From contig CBDANO010000005.1 in NCBI GenBank assembly GCA_965197665.1, positions 124,001 through 188,000 of the forward strand: DNA of 64,000 bases. The letters are read 5' to 3'. The translations under genes were made by a program, and so were the position numbers. The notes beneath the pieces were generated by a model. It saw nothing but the letters and a program-made list of their open reading frames with translations. It was not told the DNA's origin and did not search any database. This document shows positions 43,348-52,273 of this stretch, piece after piece; the first letter of the stretch is position 1; every line of letters begins with the position of its first letter. Origin of the DNA: CBDANO01 sp965197665 (GTDB lineage: Bacteria; Chloroflexota; Dehalococcoidia; Lucifugimonadales; UBA3495).

Positions 43348-43472
43348 GAGTAAGGGGGCCGGAATGAAGTATCAAGTCTGAACAGTTACGGACCCAAATC
43401 AAATATCCGCCCGAGGTGGACGCTAAGACCTTTGGAACTTCGGAAGCAGAACTAAACGGAGGTATCGGTATT

Positions 43473-43784
43473 ATGGCCGGCTATGTTTACCTGGTGCAAA
43501 TGGACGTGCCCGCCGATCTCGAGGATGAGTTCAACCGGATTTACGACACTCAACACGTTCCTAACATTCTGAAGGCACCGGGGGTCCGGGGGTGCGCCCG
43601 CTACAGGCTGCACTCGGCCGACGTGGAGGGCGTCGCCCGGTACGCCGCCTTATATGAGATAGACTCTCCGGACGTGCCCCGGAGCGCCGACTGGAAGGCC
43701 GAAGCGGACAAGGGGGACTGGCCCGATAAGATACGCCCCTACACTTCTAACCGCTCCCACATGACCTTCGAGAAAATCGGCTAG
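43473..43784 (+). CDS. Dimeric alpha/beta-barrel (EthD-like) protein
   Basis: A 103-aa single-domain relative of the two-domain protein at 30240: VYLVQMDVPADLEDEFNRIYDTQHVPNILKAPGVRGCARYRL has the same barrel pattern with a His-Val-Pro at the position where EthD-like proteins keep H-P. ATG 43473 follows GGAGG with good spacing and is preferred to the upstream GTG frame. Its role is unknown; the family includes small-molecule monooxygenase and isomerase activities. Confidence 0.75.
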   Translation: MAGYVYLVQMDVPADLEDEFNRIYDTQHVPNILKAPGVRGCARYRLHSADVEGVARYAALYEIDSPDVPRSADWKAEADKGDWPDKIRPYTSNRSHMTFEKIG

Positions 43785-43857
43785 GGCGGGAATTTTCCGC
43801 CGGTCCGCTCAACGTTGGTTGAGGACCGAGCGATGGCCGCCGGCTTGGGAAAAGGGT

Positions 43858-44091
43858 TTAACCGGCCGCTACGCAAGTGATGGTCCGCCGCACGCCGCCT
43901 ACTCCCTGGACTTGGCCGGTCACCAATTCGGCGAGGGCCGCCATGTCCGGCGCCTCCACCAAGGCGATGATGTCAAAGTCCCCGGTAACAACGTCAGCCG
44001 ACTTGACGCCTTCCAGCGAGCGCAGGGCTCCGGCTGCTTGCTGGACCATACCAACGTCGGACTCGATGAGGATGAACGCCCTGGTCGGCAA
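43858..44091 (-). CDS. Lrp/AsnC ligand-binding (RAM) domain protein
   Basis: The 77-aa product (AFILIESDVGMVQQAAGALRSLEGVKSADVVTGDFDIIALVEAPD) is a stand-alone RAM/AsnC effector domain lacking the helix-turn-helix. Such single-domain proteins bind amino acids and may modulate other Lrp-type regulators. It lies 9 bases downstream of the RidA-like gene on the same strand, so the two probably form an operon. The start is ATG 44091. Confidence 0.85.
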   Translation of the reverse strand: MPTRAFILIESDVGMVQQAAGALRSLEGVKSADVVTGDFDIIALVEAPDMAALAELVTGQVQGVGGVRRTITCVAAG

Positions 44092-44100
44092 TTCGGCAAC

Positions 44101-44487
44101 CTACCCGGGTACGCAGGCCGTGGAGGTTATCTCCACCAAATTATTGGGGTCGCCAAAGTTGACGATGATGGTGGTCCGCGCCGGCCAGTCATGGGTGAAG
44201 AACTTGGCGTAGACTTCGTTGAATCCCGGTAAGTCTTCTCTATTGGACACGTAGCAAGTATTGGTCAGCACGTCATCCAGAGAAGAGCCTCCCGCTTCCA
44301 AAATGGCCTTGATGCGGTCCAAGGCAAACTGGGTCTGCTCCCTGATGTCTTTCCCTACGGCACCGGTGGTCGGATGCCTGCCGGTGCACCCCTGGATGAA
44401 GAGCATATTGCCGAAACGGGTACCCTGGGACAAAGGATTGGAACCGGCCGGTATATCCGGGCAGGTAATGATTTCTTTCTTCGGCAT
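44101..44487 (-). CDS. RidA family protein
   Basis: RidA/YjgF enzymes hydrolyse reactive enamine/imine intermediates formed by PLP enzymes. This 128-aa protein shows GNMLFIQGCTGRHPTTGAVG, IKAILEAGGSSLDDVLTNTCYVSN and ARTTIIVNF, with a family-typical Arg near the C-terminus; the usual CTER-like terminus is VEITSTACVPG. It is therefore likely a RidA-superfamily member with a divergent active site. ATG 44487 follows AGAGGACG; GTG 44493 is a possible alternative. Confidence 0.85.
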   Translation of the reverse strand: MPKKEIITCPDIPAGSNPLSQGTRFGNMLFIQGCTGRHPTTGAVGKDIREQTQFALDRIKAILEAGGSSLDDVLTNTCYVSNREDLPGFNEVYAKFFTHDWPARTTIIVNFGDPNNLVEITSTACVPG

Positions 44488-44493
44488 GTCCAC

Positions 44494-44906
44494 TCGTCCT
44501 CTAACCTTGCTGCTTTCAGCCCCCTGCCGGGTCTAGGGAGTCGTTAGACTTCCACCCAACCCCAGCGGGCAGGCCTGCCTAATTATATCCGGACGCCCTG
44601 CCCTGTCAAATTAGCCTCCGGCACCCGGTCAACGTGTCTTCGGAGGGTTGCCAAAAAAACAACGCCTTCTTCGATGCGGTTCGTCCTCGACGAGAAAAAG
44701 AGGGTGATTGGGGGGCCGGCTTATCACGTCGAGTTGGCTATAGTGGGTTGGCCGGAGGCCGGGCGATATTGCGCACAGCGCGGGAATGCCGATAAAATGA
44801 GCTAGCGCCGGGGTTGGATGGTTTGACGCGGTAGGGCGGCCTCGCGTTAGACTGCTATGCGGCTTGTGATACCGGGACTATTTCATCGGCCGGAGGGAGA
44901 TTCCAG
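44494..44906. other. Intergenic stretch before the EF-G-like gene
   Basis: About 410 bases between divergent genes. I see only a weak promoter-like pair for the EF-G-like gene (TTGACG 44823-44828 with TAGACT 44848-44853, 19 bp apart). No repeat copy or gene was found. Confidence 0.5.
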
Positions 44907-46958
44907 ATGCCCAAAGTGGACGTGGGGAATTTGAGAAACGTGGCCTTCCTATCCCACAGCGGGGCCGGTAAGACCTCGCTCAGCGAAGCCTTGCTCTTTC
45001 AACTAAGAGCCGTTACGCGAATGGGAAGAGTGGAAGACGGCAATACCGTTTCCGATTATGAACCCGAAGAGATCAAACGCAACAGCAGCATCCAGACTAC
45101 GCTAATTCCTTGCGAGTGGGACGATAAGAAGATCAACTTCCTGGACACGCCCGGCTACGATGACTTTCAAGGCGAGGTCGCCGGCGCCCTCAGGGTGGTG
45201 GAAGGCGCCGCTATCCTGGTGGCGGCCCAATCCGGTGTGGACGTAGGCACGGAACGGGCGTGGAATTCCATTGAAGCCGCCGGTCTGCCCCGGATATTCG
45301 TGGTCAATAAAATGGACCGGGAGAATGCCAGCTTCTCCAGGTGCGTGGCGGACATCCAAGCCACTTTTGGCAAGAACTGCGTGCCCTTCCAGCTGGTTAT
45401 TGGCGAGGCCCAAGATTTTCAGGGCGTAATTAGTGTGCTTAACCCCCCTGACGACGTTCCATCAGAGTTGGCCGGACCGTTGGAGGCCGCGAGGGAACGG
45501 CTAATCGAGGCGGCGGCGGAAAGCGACGATGCTCTTGCCGACAAATACTTGGAAGGCGAAGAACTGACGGAGGCCGAAGTCGAGAGGGGCGTCCGAAGCG
45601 CCATCTTGAAAGGTGAACTGGTACCCATCCTGGCTACATCCGCCATCAAGAGCTTGGGAATACCAGATCTCTTGGACGCGGTCCAAAGATTCTTGCCCTC
45701 TCCCGAAGAAGGAATCGGCCCTCTCATGGCCGGGGAAGCGCCTTCAGAGGAGGAAAAGCTGCAAGTCGACCCCGACCGGCCGCTGGCAGCCTTCGTGTTC
45801 AAGACCACCGCCGACCCATTCGTTGGCAAGCTGTCCCTGTTCCGGGTATATCAGGGCACGATAAGAAGCAATTCGGAAGTGTGGAACCCGGTGCGCGGGC
45901 AATCGGAGCGCATCGGCCAGCTTTATCTTCCCCGGGGCAAGTCCCAGGACAATTTGTCCGAAGTGGCTGCGGGGGATATCGGCGCCATTGGCAAGTTATC
46001 GGCGACGGTGACGGGGGATACCCTGTGCGTGCGGGACCGTCCCGTCGTGTTCCAACCCATTAGCTTTCCGGTGGGGTATTACGGCGTGGCGGTCACCCCG
46101 GCCTCCAAGGCCGACTTGGACAAGATGTCCACCGCCCTGAACCGCATCGTGGAAGAAGACCCCACCTTGTCCTTGTCCCGCGACTCGGACACCCACGAAA
46201 CATTGATCACCGGGATGGGGGAAGCGCAGATCGAAGTAGCGCTGGACAAGATACGCCGCAAGTTTGGAGCCGACCTGAAGGTCAAGCTTCCCCGAGTGGC
46301 CTATAAAGAAACAATTACCCAGGTTACTCAGACGGAATATCGACACAAGAAGCAGAGCGGCGGCCATGGCCAGTATGGCCACGTGCTGCTGCGGTTGGAG
46401 CCTTTGGAACGGACGGTGGGCTTCGAGTTCAAGAGCGAGGTCGTCGGGGGCAGGGTCCCGAAAGAGTATATCCCCTCGGTGGAAAAGGGCGTGGTAAAGG
46501 CGATGGGAGAGGGCACCCTGGCCGGATACCCCGTCGTCGACATGAAAGCGGTCATCTACGACGGGAGCTATCACGACGTGGATTCCTCCGGTATGTCCTT
46601 CGAAATAGCCGGCTCCCAAGCCTTGCGAAGAGGAATAGCCGAGGCCAGGCCAATTCTCTTGGAGCCGATCATGAAGCTGACGGTTACGGTGCCCGAAGCC
46701 TATACCGGCGAGGTAATCAGCGACCTGAACGGTAAGCGGGGGCGGATCCTGGGGATGAACCCCCAAGAGAATGGCACGGCCATCGAAGCCGAGGTACCGC
46801 TGGCTGAGACCCAACGCTACGCCCAGGACCTGCGGTCTTTGAGCCAGGGCCGGGGAGAGTACCAGCTAGGCTTCGACCACTACGAGCAGGTGCCGGCAAG
46901 CATCGAGCCCAGAGTAATCGAAGAAGCGAAGCGGGCCAAGGAAGAGGAAAGAGCCTAG
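44907..46958 (+). CDS. EF-G-like GTPase (FusA2-type)
   Basis: A 683-aa translational GTPase. G1 is SHSGAGKTSLS (in canonical EF-G AHIDAGKTT), G3 is DTPGYDDFQ where EF-G has DTPGHVDF, G4 is NKMDRE, and domains II-V follow. The His of G3, important for GTP hydrolysis, is Tyr; this exchange and the SHSGAGKT P-loop are typical of the FusA2/EF-G-like branch, which has a non-essential or regulatory role on ribosomes. GGAGGGAG precedes ATG 44907. It is convergent with the mutase gene. Confidence 0.9.
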   Translation: MPKVDVGNLRNVAFLSHSGAGKTSLSEALLFQLRAVTRMGRVEDGNTVSDYEPEEIKRNSSIQTTLIPCEWDDKKINFLDTPGYDDFQGEVAGALRVVEGAAILVAAQSGVDVGTERAWNSIEAAGLPRIFVVNKMDRENASFSRCVADIQATFGKNCVPFQLVIGEAQDFQGVISVLNPPDDVPSELAGPLEAARERLIEAAAESDDALADKYLEGEELTEAEVERGVRSAILKGELVPILATSAIKSLGIPDLLDAVQRFLPSPEEGIGPLMAGEAPSEEEKLQVDPDRPLAAFVFKTTADPFVGKLSLFRVYQGTIRSNSEVWNPVRGQSERIGQLYLPRGKSQDNLSEVAAGDIGAIGKLSATVTGDTLCVRDRPVVFQPISFPVGYYGVAVTPASKADLDKMSTALNRIVEEDPTLSLSRDSDTHETLITGMGEAQIEVALDKIRRKFGADLKVKLPRVAYKETITQVTQTEYRHKKQSGGHGQYGHVLLRLEPLERTVGFEFKSEVVGGRVPKEYIPSVEKGVVKAMGEGTLAGYPVVDMKAVIYDGSYHDVDSSGMSFEIAGSQALRRGIAEARPILLEPIMKLTVTVPEAYTGEVISDLNGKRGRILGMNPQENGTAIEAEVPLAETQRYAQDLRSLSQGRGEYQLGFDHYEQVPASIEPRVIEEAKRAKEEERA

Positions 46959-46971
46959 ATCGAGGCTCCTT

Positions 46972-48636
46972 CTAAAGCCCCCAAGACGGCTGATATTCGC
47001 CGAATACGTTTCGCATCACGTCCATCATCTCGCCCAGCGTTGCGTAGGCGTTGACCGCGTCCAGCAGCGGCGGCATCAGGTTCTCCGAGCCGCGGGCCGC
47101 TTGTTCCAAGGCCCGGAGCTTGGCTGACGTCTCGCGGTTGTCCCGGCGCCGGCGCACCTCGGCCAAGCGTTGCACCTGCATTCGCTCACCGGCCCGGTCC
47201 ACTTGCAATAGGGGGATGTCCAGACCGTCGCCGGTAACATACTCGTTCACGCCGACGGTGACGCGCTCTTTGCTGTCTTCCTCCTGTTGGTACACGTAAG
47301 CCGCGTCGGCAATTTCCCGCTGAAAGAATCCGGCCTCCAATCCGGGAATCACGCCGCCCAAGTCCTCGATGCGCCGGAAGTAGTCGTAGCCGCCTGCCTC
47401 GACCTGATTGGTCAGGGTCTCCAGGAAGTAGCTGCCGCCCAGCGGGTCCACGGTGTCGGTGACGCCGGTTTCGTGGGCAATGATTTGCTGGGTCCTGAGC
47501 GCCTGCAGTGCGGCGTCCTCCGAGGGTAGCGCCCAAGCTTCGTCTTTTCCGTTGGTGTGCAAAGACTGGCACCCGCCGAGCACGGCGGCCAGGGCCTGCA
47601 ACGAAACCCGTACCACGTTGTTGTCCGGCTGTTGGGCGGTGAGACTGGCGCCGGAGGTCTGAGCGTGGAAGCGCAGCCACTGGGAGCGCGGGTTTTGGGA
47701 GTGGAAGGTGTCCTGCATTTCCTTGGCCCAAATTCGACGCGCCGCCCTGAACTTGGCAATCTCCTCGAAGAAGTTATTGTGCACGTTGAAGAAGAAGCTG
47801 AGGCGCGGCACGAAGTCGTCTACTCGCAGGCCCCGGGCCATGGAGTGACGGACATACTCGAAGCCGTCGGCCAAGGTAAACGCCAACTCCTGCACCGCGG
47901 TGGAGCCAGCTTCACGGATGTGGTAGCCGCTGATGCTTATCGGGTTCCACTTGGGAAGGTGTTGAGAGGCAAACTCCACCGTATCCACCACCAACCGCAT
48001 GGAGGGCCCGGGCGGGAATATGTACTCGTTCTGAGCAATGTACTCTTTGAGGATATCGTTTTGTATGGTACCGCCCAAGTCGGCCATGGAAGCGCCTTGC
48101 TTTTGGGCGACGGCGATGTACATGGCCCAAATTATGGCGGCGGGGGCGTTAATGGTCATGGAGGTAGTTACCCGGTCCAAGGGTATGCCGTCGAACAAGG
48201 CTTCCATGTCGGCCAAGGAAGACACGGCTACGCCGCACTTGCCGAACTCGCCCTTTGCCCTGGGATCGTCCGTATCGTACCCGTACAGGCTGGGCATATC
48301 GAAGGCGACGCTCAGCCCGGTCTGCCCTTGGTCCAGCAGGAACTTGAACCGCCGGTTAGTCTCCTCGGGACGGCCGAAGCCAGCAAACATTCGCATGGTC
48401 CACAAGCGGCCCCGGTATCCCGTGGGGTGAATGCCCCTCAGGTAGGGATATTCGCCGGGCAAGCCCACGTCGTCCAGGTAATCGGAGTCCTCGACGTTGA
48501 TGGGGGTATAGACTCGGTCCACGCCGATTTGGGACGGGGTCTTATAGCCTGACCGGCTTTCGGTTATTGAAGCGCCCTGCTCCCGCCAACTGGCCTCCCG
48601 CCGTTTCAGCTTTTCCATTTCGTCGGGGGATATCAA
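46972..48636 (-). CDS. Methylmalonyl-CoA mutase large (alpha) subunit, catalytic domain
   Basis: Catalyses the B12-dependent interconversion of methylmalonyl- and succinyl-CoA. The protein (554 aa) contains GIHPTGYRGRLWTMRMFAGFG, LSVAFDMPSLYGYDTDD, SMTINAPAAIIWAMY, ISISGYHIREAGSTA and a TIM-barrel. It ends before any DxHxxG B12-binding domain, so it is the large-subunit-only form requiring a separate small B12-binding subunit, absent from this window. Some two-subunit homologues are ethylmalonyl- or isobutyryl-CoA mutases; substrate is open. It follows tyrS by ~30 bases, suggesting an operon ribF-tyrS-mutase. Confidence 0.93.
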   Translation of the reverse strand: MISPDEMEKLKRREASWREQGASITESRSGYKTPSQIGVDRVYTPINVEDSDYLDDVGLPGEYPYLRGIHPTGYRGRLWTMRMFAGFGRPEETNRRFKFLLDQGQTGLSVAFDMPSLYGYDTDDPRAKGEFGKCGVAVSSLADMEALFDGIPLDRVTTSMTINAPAAIIWAMYIAVAQKQGASMADLGGTIQNDILKEYIAQNEYIFPPGPSMRLVVDTVEFASQHLPKWNPISISGYHIREAGSTAVQELAFTLADGFEYVRHSMARGLRVDDFVPRLSFFFNVHNNFFEEIAKFRAARRIWAKEMQDTFHSQNPRSQWLRFHAQTSGASLTAQQPDNNVVRVSLQALAAVLGGCQSLHTNGKDEAWALPSEDAALQALRTQQIIAHETGVTDTVDPLGGSYFLETLTNQVEAGGYDYFRRIEDLGGVIPGLEAGFFQREIADAAYVYQQEEDSKERVTVGVNEYVTGDGLDIPLLQVDRAGERMQVQRLAEVRRRRDNRETSAKLRALEQAARGSENLMPPLLDAVNAYATLGEMMDVMRNVFGEYQPSWGL

Positions 48637-48669
48637 AAACTACCTCCTGAGAGGGGCGTGTCGAGCGGG

Positions 48670-49941
48670 TTACCGCCCCGCTAATCGGACGAAGCGGCGG
48701 TTGCCCCGCTTGATAACGTCTCCGGGTTGCAAGCCGCTGGTGGGGAAGTCGAAGGACAGGCTGTGAGACTCACCGGAAGAATCGATCCGGCTGATGGCCC
48801 CGTCCTTGAGCAGGCGCTTGGCCTCGGCGTTGCTGGAGGCCAAGCCGGCCGCCGCCAGCAACAGTGACAGCGAAGGTCCCGAGGAACCCGCGCTTTGGCC
48901 GGATTTTTCCGGGGACTCAGCAGCTTGGGTCCCGCTTAGGTAGCCGGAAAAGTCGAACTCGGGCATCTCGTCAGGCAGGTCCCGCCGTTGCACCACCCGT
49001 TCGAAATGGCCTTGGGCCGATTCGGCCGCGCTGCGGTCATGGAACTGGCCGGTAATTTCCAGAGCCAACCGCTTTTTGAGGGACATCGGGTTCACGGCCT
49101 CGGAGTTCAAGTCTCGAGACATGGCTTCCAATTCGGGGCCGGGGAGGTCGGTTAGATATTCGAAATAGGGGGCGATGAGCTTGTCGGGAAGGGACATGAC
49201 CTTGCCGTACATCTCATTGGGCGGCTCTTCCACCCCGACATAGTTGTCCAAGCTCTTGCTCATCTTCATCGACCCGTCGGTGCCCACCAGGATGGGCATC
49301 AAGAAGCACTGCTGGCGGGGCTGGCCCATAATGGCTTGCAACTCCCGTCCTACCAGCAGATTGAACTTCTGGTCGGTGCCGCCGAACTCTACGTCCGACT
49401 CTATGACTACGGAGTCGTAAGCCTGGAGGAGCGGGTACAAGAGCTCGGTGATGGCGATTGGCCGGTGCTCCTTGAAGCGCAGGGCGAAGTCGTCGCGTTC
49501 CAAGAACTGGGCCACCGTGAACTTGCTGGTAAGCCGGATCACGTCTTCCAAGGTGAACTTTCCGAACCACTCGCTTTGCCAGACCACTTTGGTCCTACTC
49601 TTGTCCACCACCTTGAAGAACTGGCGCAAGTAGGACTCGGCGTTGTCGATGACTTGTTGGTGGGTCAGCAGGGGCCTGGTGGCCGACTGGCCGCTGGGGT
49701 CGCCGATCTGGGCCGTCCAGTCGCCGACGATTAGAATCACTTGATGGTCCAACTCTTGGAGTTGCCGCAGCTTGCGGAGCCCCACCACGTGGCCCAAGTG
49801 AATGTCGGGGCGGCTGGGATCGAAACCCATTTTCAACCGCAAGGGCGTACCGCGCCGCAACAGCCGGGTAAACTCTTCCAGTGAAATTATTTCGCTGACG
49901 CCGCGGCGGGTAATCGTGTCCAAGGCCGCTTGATCAAGCAA
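48670..49941 (-). CDS. tyrS: Tyrosyl-tRNA synthetase
   Basis: Class I synthetase charging tRNA-Tyr. The first signature is DIHLGHVVGLRKL (HxGH), the second GSMKMSKSLDN (KMSKS). The C-terminus has an S4-like RNA-binding domain (LSLLLAAAGLASSNAEAKRLLKDGAI). Length 423 aa is normal; an unusual Ser/Gly/Glu-rich linker precedes the S4 domain. Its start (ATG 49941) overlaps the ribF stop by 8 bases, so translation is probably coupled. Confidence 0.95.
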   Translation of the reverse strand: MLDQAALDTITRRGVSEIISLEEFTRLLRRGTPLRLKMGFDPSRPDIHLGHVVGLRKLRQLQELDHQVILIVGDWTAQIGDPSGQSATRPLLTHQQVIDNAESYLRQFFKVVDKSRTKVVWQSEWFGKFTLEDVIRLTSKFTVAQFLERDDFALRFKEHRPIAITELLYPLLQAYDSVVIESDVEFGGTDQKFNLLVGRELQAIMGQPRQQCFLMPILVGTDGSMKMSKSLDNYVGVEEPPNEMYGKVMSLPDKLIAPYFEYLTDLPGPELEAMSRDLNSEAVNPMSLKKRLALEITGQFHDRSAAESAQGHFERVVQRRDLPDEMPEFDFSGYLSGTQAAESPEKSGQSAGSSGPSLSLLLAAAGLASSNAEAKRLLKDGAISRIDSSGESHSLSFDFPTSGLQPGDVIKRGNRRFVRLAGR

Positions 49942-50872
49942 CGTGGCTGCCTCTATCCCGGGCCAAGGCGAGACGGCTGGCGGTTACGTCCTGTTCGATC
50001 TGGCGGACCAATTCCTCCACACTGGAGAAGTTTTCTTGGTCTCGGAGCTTGACCACAAACTCGACGGAGACCCATTGACCGTAGAGGTCTTGGTCGAAGT
50101 CAATGACGTAGACCTCCACCAACCGCTCGGTTAGTCCGAAGGTGGGCCGGACCCCAATGCTGGTGGCGGAAGGGTATCGAACGCCGTCTATCACCGCCCA
50201 GGTTGCATATATGCCGTCGCCGGGCAGCATCAACCGGTCGTCGATATCCAAGTTGGCTGTGGGGAATCCCAGTTGATTGCCGCGGCGGTCGCCGACGACC
50301 ACTTGGCCGCCCACGGAATATTTGCGGTTTAGCAATGCAGCCCCGGTCTCCACGTCGCCGCGGGCGATGTCGTCTCTAATCCGGCGGCTCTTGACCGGGA
50401 CGCCCTCGGCTAAGAAGGGCTCCACCGGCTCCATCCAGAAGCCCAAGTCTTCGCCCTGCCGCCGCAGGAATTCATAGTCGCCTTCGCGGTTGCGGCCAAG
50501 GGCGGTATCCGGCCCCAACACCAAACCCCTCATCCGGAGGCTGTCAACGAGGGTAGCAACGAAGTCACGAGCGCCCATCATCGCCAACTCGGGGGTGAAG
50601 TCCAGGGTAATGACCAACTCGACGCCTTGGTCTCTAAGCAACTGGACTTTCTGGTCCAAGGTCGTGAGGTAGGCCACTTGGGTACCGGGGCGAAGGACGG
50701 TAGCAGGGTGATTGCTGAAGGTGAGGACAGTGGGGAGTAGAGAAGGCCCCGACAGTTGGACCAACCGCCTCAAAAGGTGGCGGTGGCCCATGTGGACTCC
50801 ATCGAACACGCCCAGGGTGAGGACTGTATCGCTGTCGGGAGCGAGGCTGCCCAGCAGTTGGCGCAGGTTCAT
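49934..50872 (-). CDS. ribF: Bifunctional riboflavin kinase / FAD synthetase
   Basis: Makes FMN and FAD from riboflavin. The N-terminal nucleotidyltransferase domain has LGVFDGVHMGHRHLLRRL; the middle shows GSDFVA-type ARDFVATLV and VKSRRIRDDIARGDVE; the C-terminal kinase domain has GNQLGFPTANLDIDDRLMLPGDGIYATWAVIDG. Length 312 aa is normal for the two-domain RibF. ATG 50872 on the minus strand. It is divergent from rsmD; both promoters lie in 50873-51163. Confidence 0.95.
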   Translation of the reverse strand: MNLRQLLGSLAPDSDTVLTLGVFDGVHMGHRHLLRRLVQLSGPSLLPTVLTFSNHPATVLRPGTQVAYLTTLDQKVQLLRDQGVELVITLDFTPELAMMGARDFVATLVDSLRMRGLVLGPDTALGRNREGDYEFLRRQGEDLGFWMEPVEPFLAEGVPVKSRRIRDDIARGDVETGAALLNRKYSVGGQVVVGDRRGNQLGFPTANLDIDDRLMLPGDGIYATWAVIDGVRYPSATSIGVRPTFGLTERLVEVYVIDFDQDLYGQWVSVEFVVKLRDQENFSSVEELVRQIEQDVTASRLALARDRGSHVA

Positions 50873-51047
50873 GCCAGACTTGTTTCCTTTTGTACGCTAG
50901 TCACCCGTCTATTTTACTCGCTGCCGCAGCGGACCGACCACAAGATACCGTCCCAGGCTGGGCAGGATGTTAGCATAGGGGATAGGGAGCGTCAACCGAA
51001 TCGGATACGGACATTAGAGTCTTTGGGTCTCGTTGGACCATACGCCG

Positions 51048-51078
51048 GATAGAAAATCAGATAGAACGCCAGATAGAA
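51048..51078. promoter_or_regulatory. Triple GATAGAA direct repeat in the ribF-rsmD divergent region
   Basis: GATAGAA occurs at 51048, 51060 and 51072, exactly 12 bp apart, inside a 24-bp repeat starting CGCCrGATAGAA. The regular phase suggests a multimeric binding site or local slippage; the region is AT-rich. Confidence 0.4.
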
Positions 51079-51140
51079 AATTCGGCGAAAATGCTTGAAA
51101 TCGACTTTACATTTGCTAAGAAGCGCTGGTTGACGTTATG

Positions 51141-51146
51141 TATAAT
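51141..51146 (+). promoter_or_regulatory. -10 box of rsmD promoter
   Basis: TATAAT (51141-51146); no good -35 at 17 bp. The predicted transcript start would be near 51153, which favours ATG 51164 as the rsmD start with a very short leader. Confidence 0.4.
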
Positions 51147-51163
51147 ACATGCTTACAAGGCCA

Positions 51164-51737
51164 ATGCGTGTGGTCGGCGGCACGGCGAAGGGTAAGCGGC
51201 TGAAGGGCGCCGTCTCCAAGGGCACGCGCGCTACCACCGAACGAGTTCGGGCGGCCATCTTTAACATACTCTGCGGAGAGTTGTATCAACAGGAGAGGGT
51301 GCTAGACCTCTTTGCCGGCTCCGGCAGCCTGGGCATCGAGGCCTTAAGCAGGGGAGCGACGTGGGCGGACTTCGTAGAGCGGGACCGCCGCCAATGCCAA
51401 GTCATCCAGTCCAACCTCGGAATCCACCGGTTTCAGCTCCTCCGCCCGGGTCCATTGTTCGGATGTCAACCGGAGTTTGGATGCGTTGAGCGGCCCCTAC
51501 CGGCTAGTGTTGCTGGACCCTCCCTACGGGATGCAACGCTTGGACGCTGTGATGTACCGAATCGGAGGGGAAAAGGGGCTAGTGGCCAACGGCGGGATGG
51601 TAGTTGTGGGGCACTCTCGATTTCTGAACCTGGGTCCGGAATACGGAAGCTTGCGCCTGCATTCCCAGCGCCGCTATGGAGATAACTTGGTGGAGTTTTT
51701 CCGGCGAGAGAGGGAGCGAGAAGAGGATGATTCCTAG
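51164..51737 (+). pseudogene. rsmD: 16S rRNA (guanine966-N2)-methyltransferase RsmD, single-base frameshift
   Basis: RsmD methylates G966 of 16S rRNA. The first frame (MRVVGGTAKGKRL...RVLDLFAGSGSLGIEALSRGA...CQVIQSNL) and the second frame (ESTGFSSSARVHCSDVNRSLDALSGPYRLVLLDPPYGM...RRYGDNLVEFF) together make a full RsmD with motif I (DLFAGSGS) and the catalytic DPPY. They join if one G of CTCGGAATCC near 51418-51420 is removed. The usual rsmD-coaD order follows, so selection for the gene is expected and a sequence error is the most likely cause. Start ATG 51164 (ATG 51149 is upstream of the predicted transcript start). Confidence 0.87.
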
Positions 51738-51758
51738 ACCAACAATGGTGAGTGGCCC

Positions 51759-52247
51759 GTGGTAACGGGCGTCTATCCGGGAAGCTTCGACCCGGTAACC
51801 GTGGGGCACGTTGACGTGGCAACGCGGGCGGGCGCCTTGTTCGAGAAAGTCATCGTCGCCGTATACGGCCCGCCTTCCAAAGACCTCATGTTCGACGCGG
51901 ACGAGCGGGTCGCCCTGTTTTCCAAGTCGGTGGAACATTTATCTAACGTGGAGGTGACTAAATTTGATGGATTGGTCGTCCGGTTTGCCAAGCAGGTCGA
52001 CGCGAAGGTGATCGTACGGGGCCTGAGAAGCGGGTCGGACTTCGAGTACGAATTCGACATGGCGTTTATGAACCGAAGACTGGAGCCTGACTTGGACATG
52101 GTCTTCTTTATGACTTCCCAGAACTACATGTTCGTGAGCTCCAGCTTGTTGAAAGAAGTGGCCCGGTTGGGCGGAGACATCACCAACATGGTCCCTCGCC
52201 ACGTGGCTGAGGCGGTATATACAAAATTTGGGTTGCCGGCGTCCTGA
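51759..52247 (+). CDS. coaD: Pantetheine-phosphate adenylyltransferase
   Basis: Fourth step of coenzyme A synthesis: adenylylates 4'-phosphopantetheine. The N-terminal nucleotidyltransferase motif is GVYPGSFDPVTVGHVDV (T/HxGH), followed by KVIVRGLRSGSDFEYEFDMAFMNRRL and the C-terminal FVSSSLLKEVARLGGDI, where the family has ISS--VR. Length 162 aa is normal. It starts at GTG 51759, 22 bases after the rsmD end; rsmD-coaD is a widely conserved pair. Confidence 0.95.
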   Translation: MVTGVYPGSFDPVTVGHVDVATRAGALFEKVIVAVYGPPSKDLMFDADERVALFSKSVEHLSNVEVTKFDGLVVRFAKQVDAKVIVRGLRSGSDFEYEFDMAFMNRRLEPDLDMVFFMTSQNYMFVSSSLLKEVARLGGDITNMVPRHVAEAVYTKFGLPAS

Positions 52248-52273
52248 CGGACCGGCCGGAAAAGGAGCGCGCC

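Larger units (their letters stand above)
43006..43472. other. Intergenic stretch with R1 and R4 repeat elements
   Basis: No convincing gene lies in these ~470 bases; they hold an R1 repeat (43023-43080) and a 125-bp R4 element with terminal inverted repeats (43223-43347). Confidence 0.7.

Noticed and set aside
43416..43472. Longer N-terminus for the alpha/beta-barrel protein
   Set aside because: ATG 43473 has a strong ribosome site and begins the conserved fold; the added 19 residues are unlike the family.
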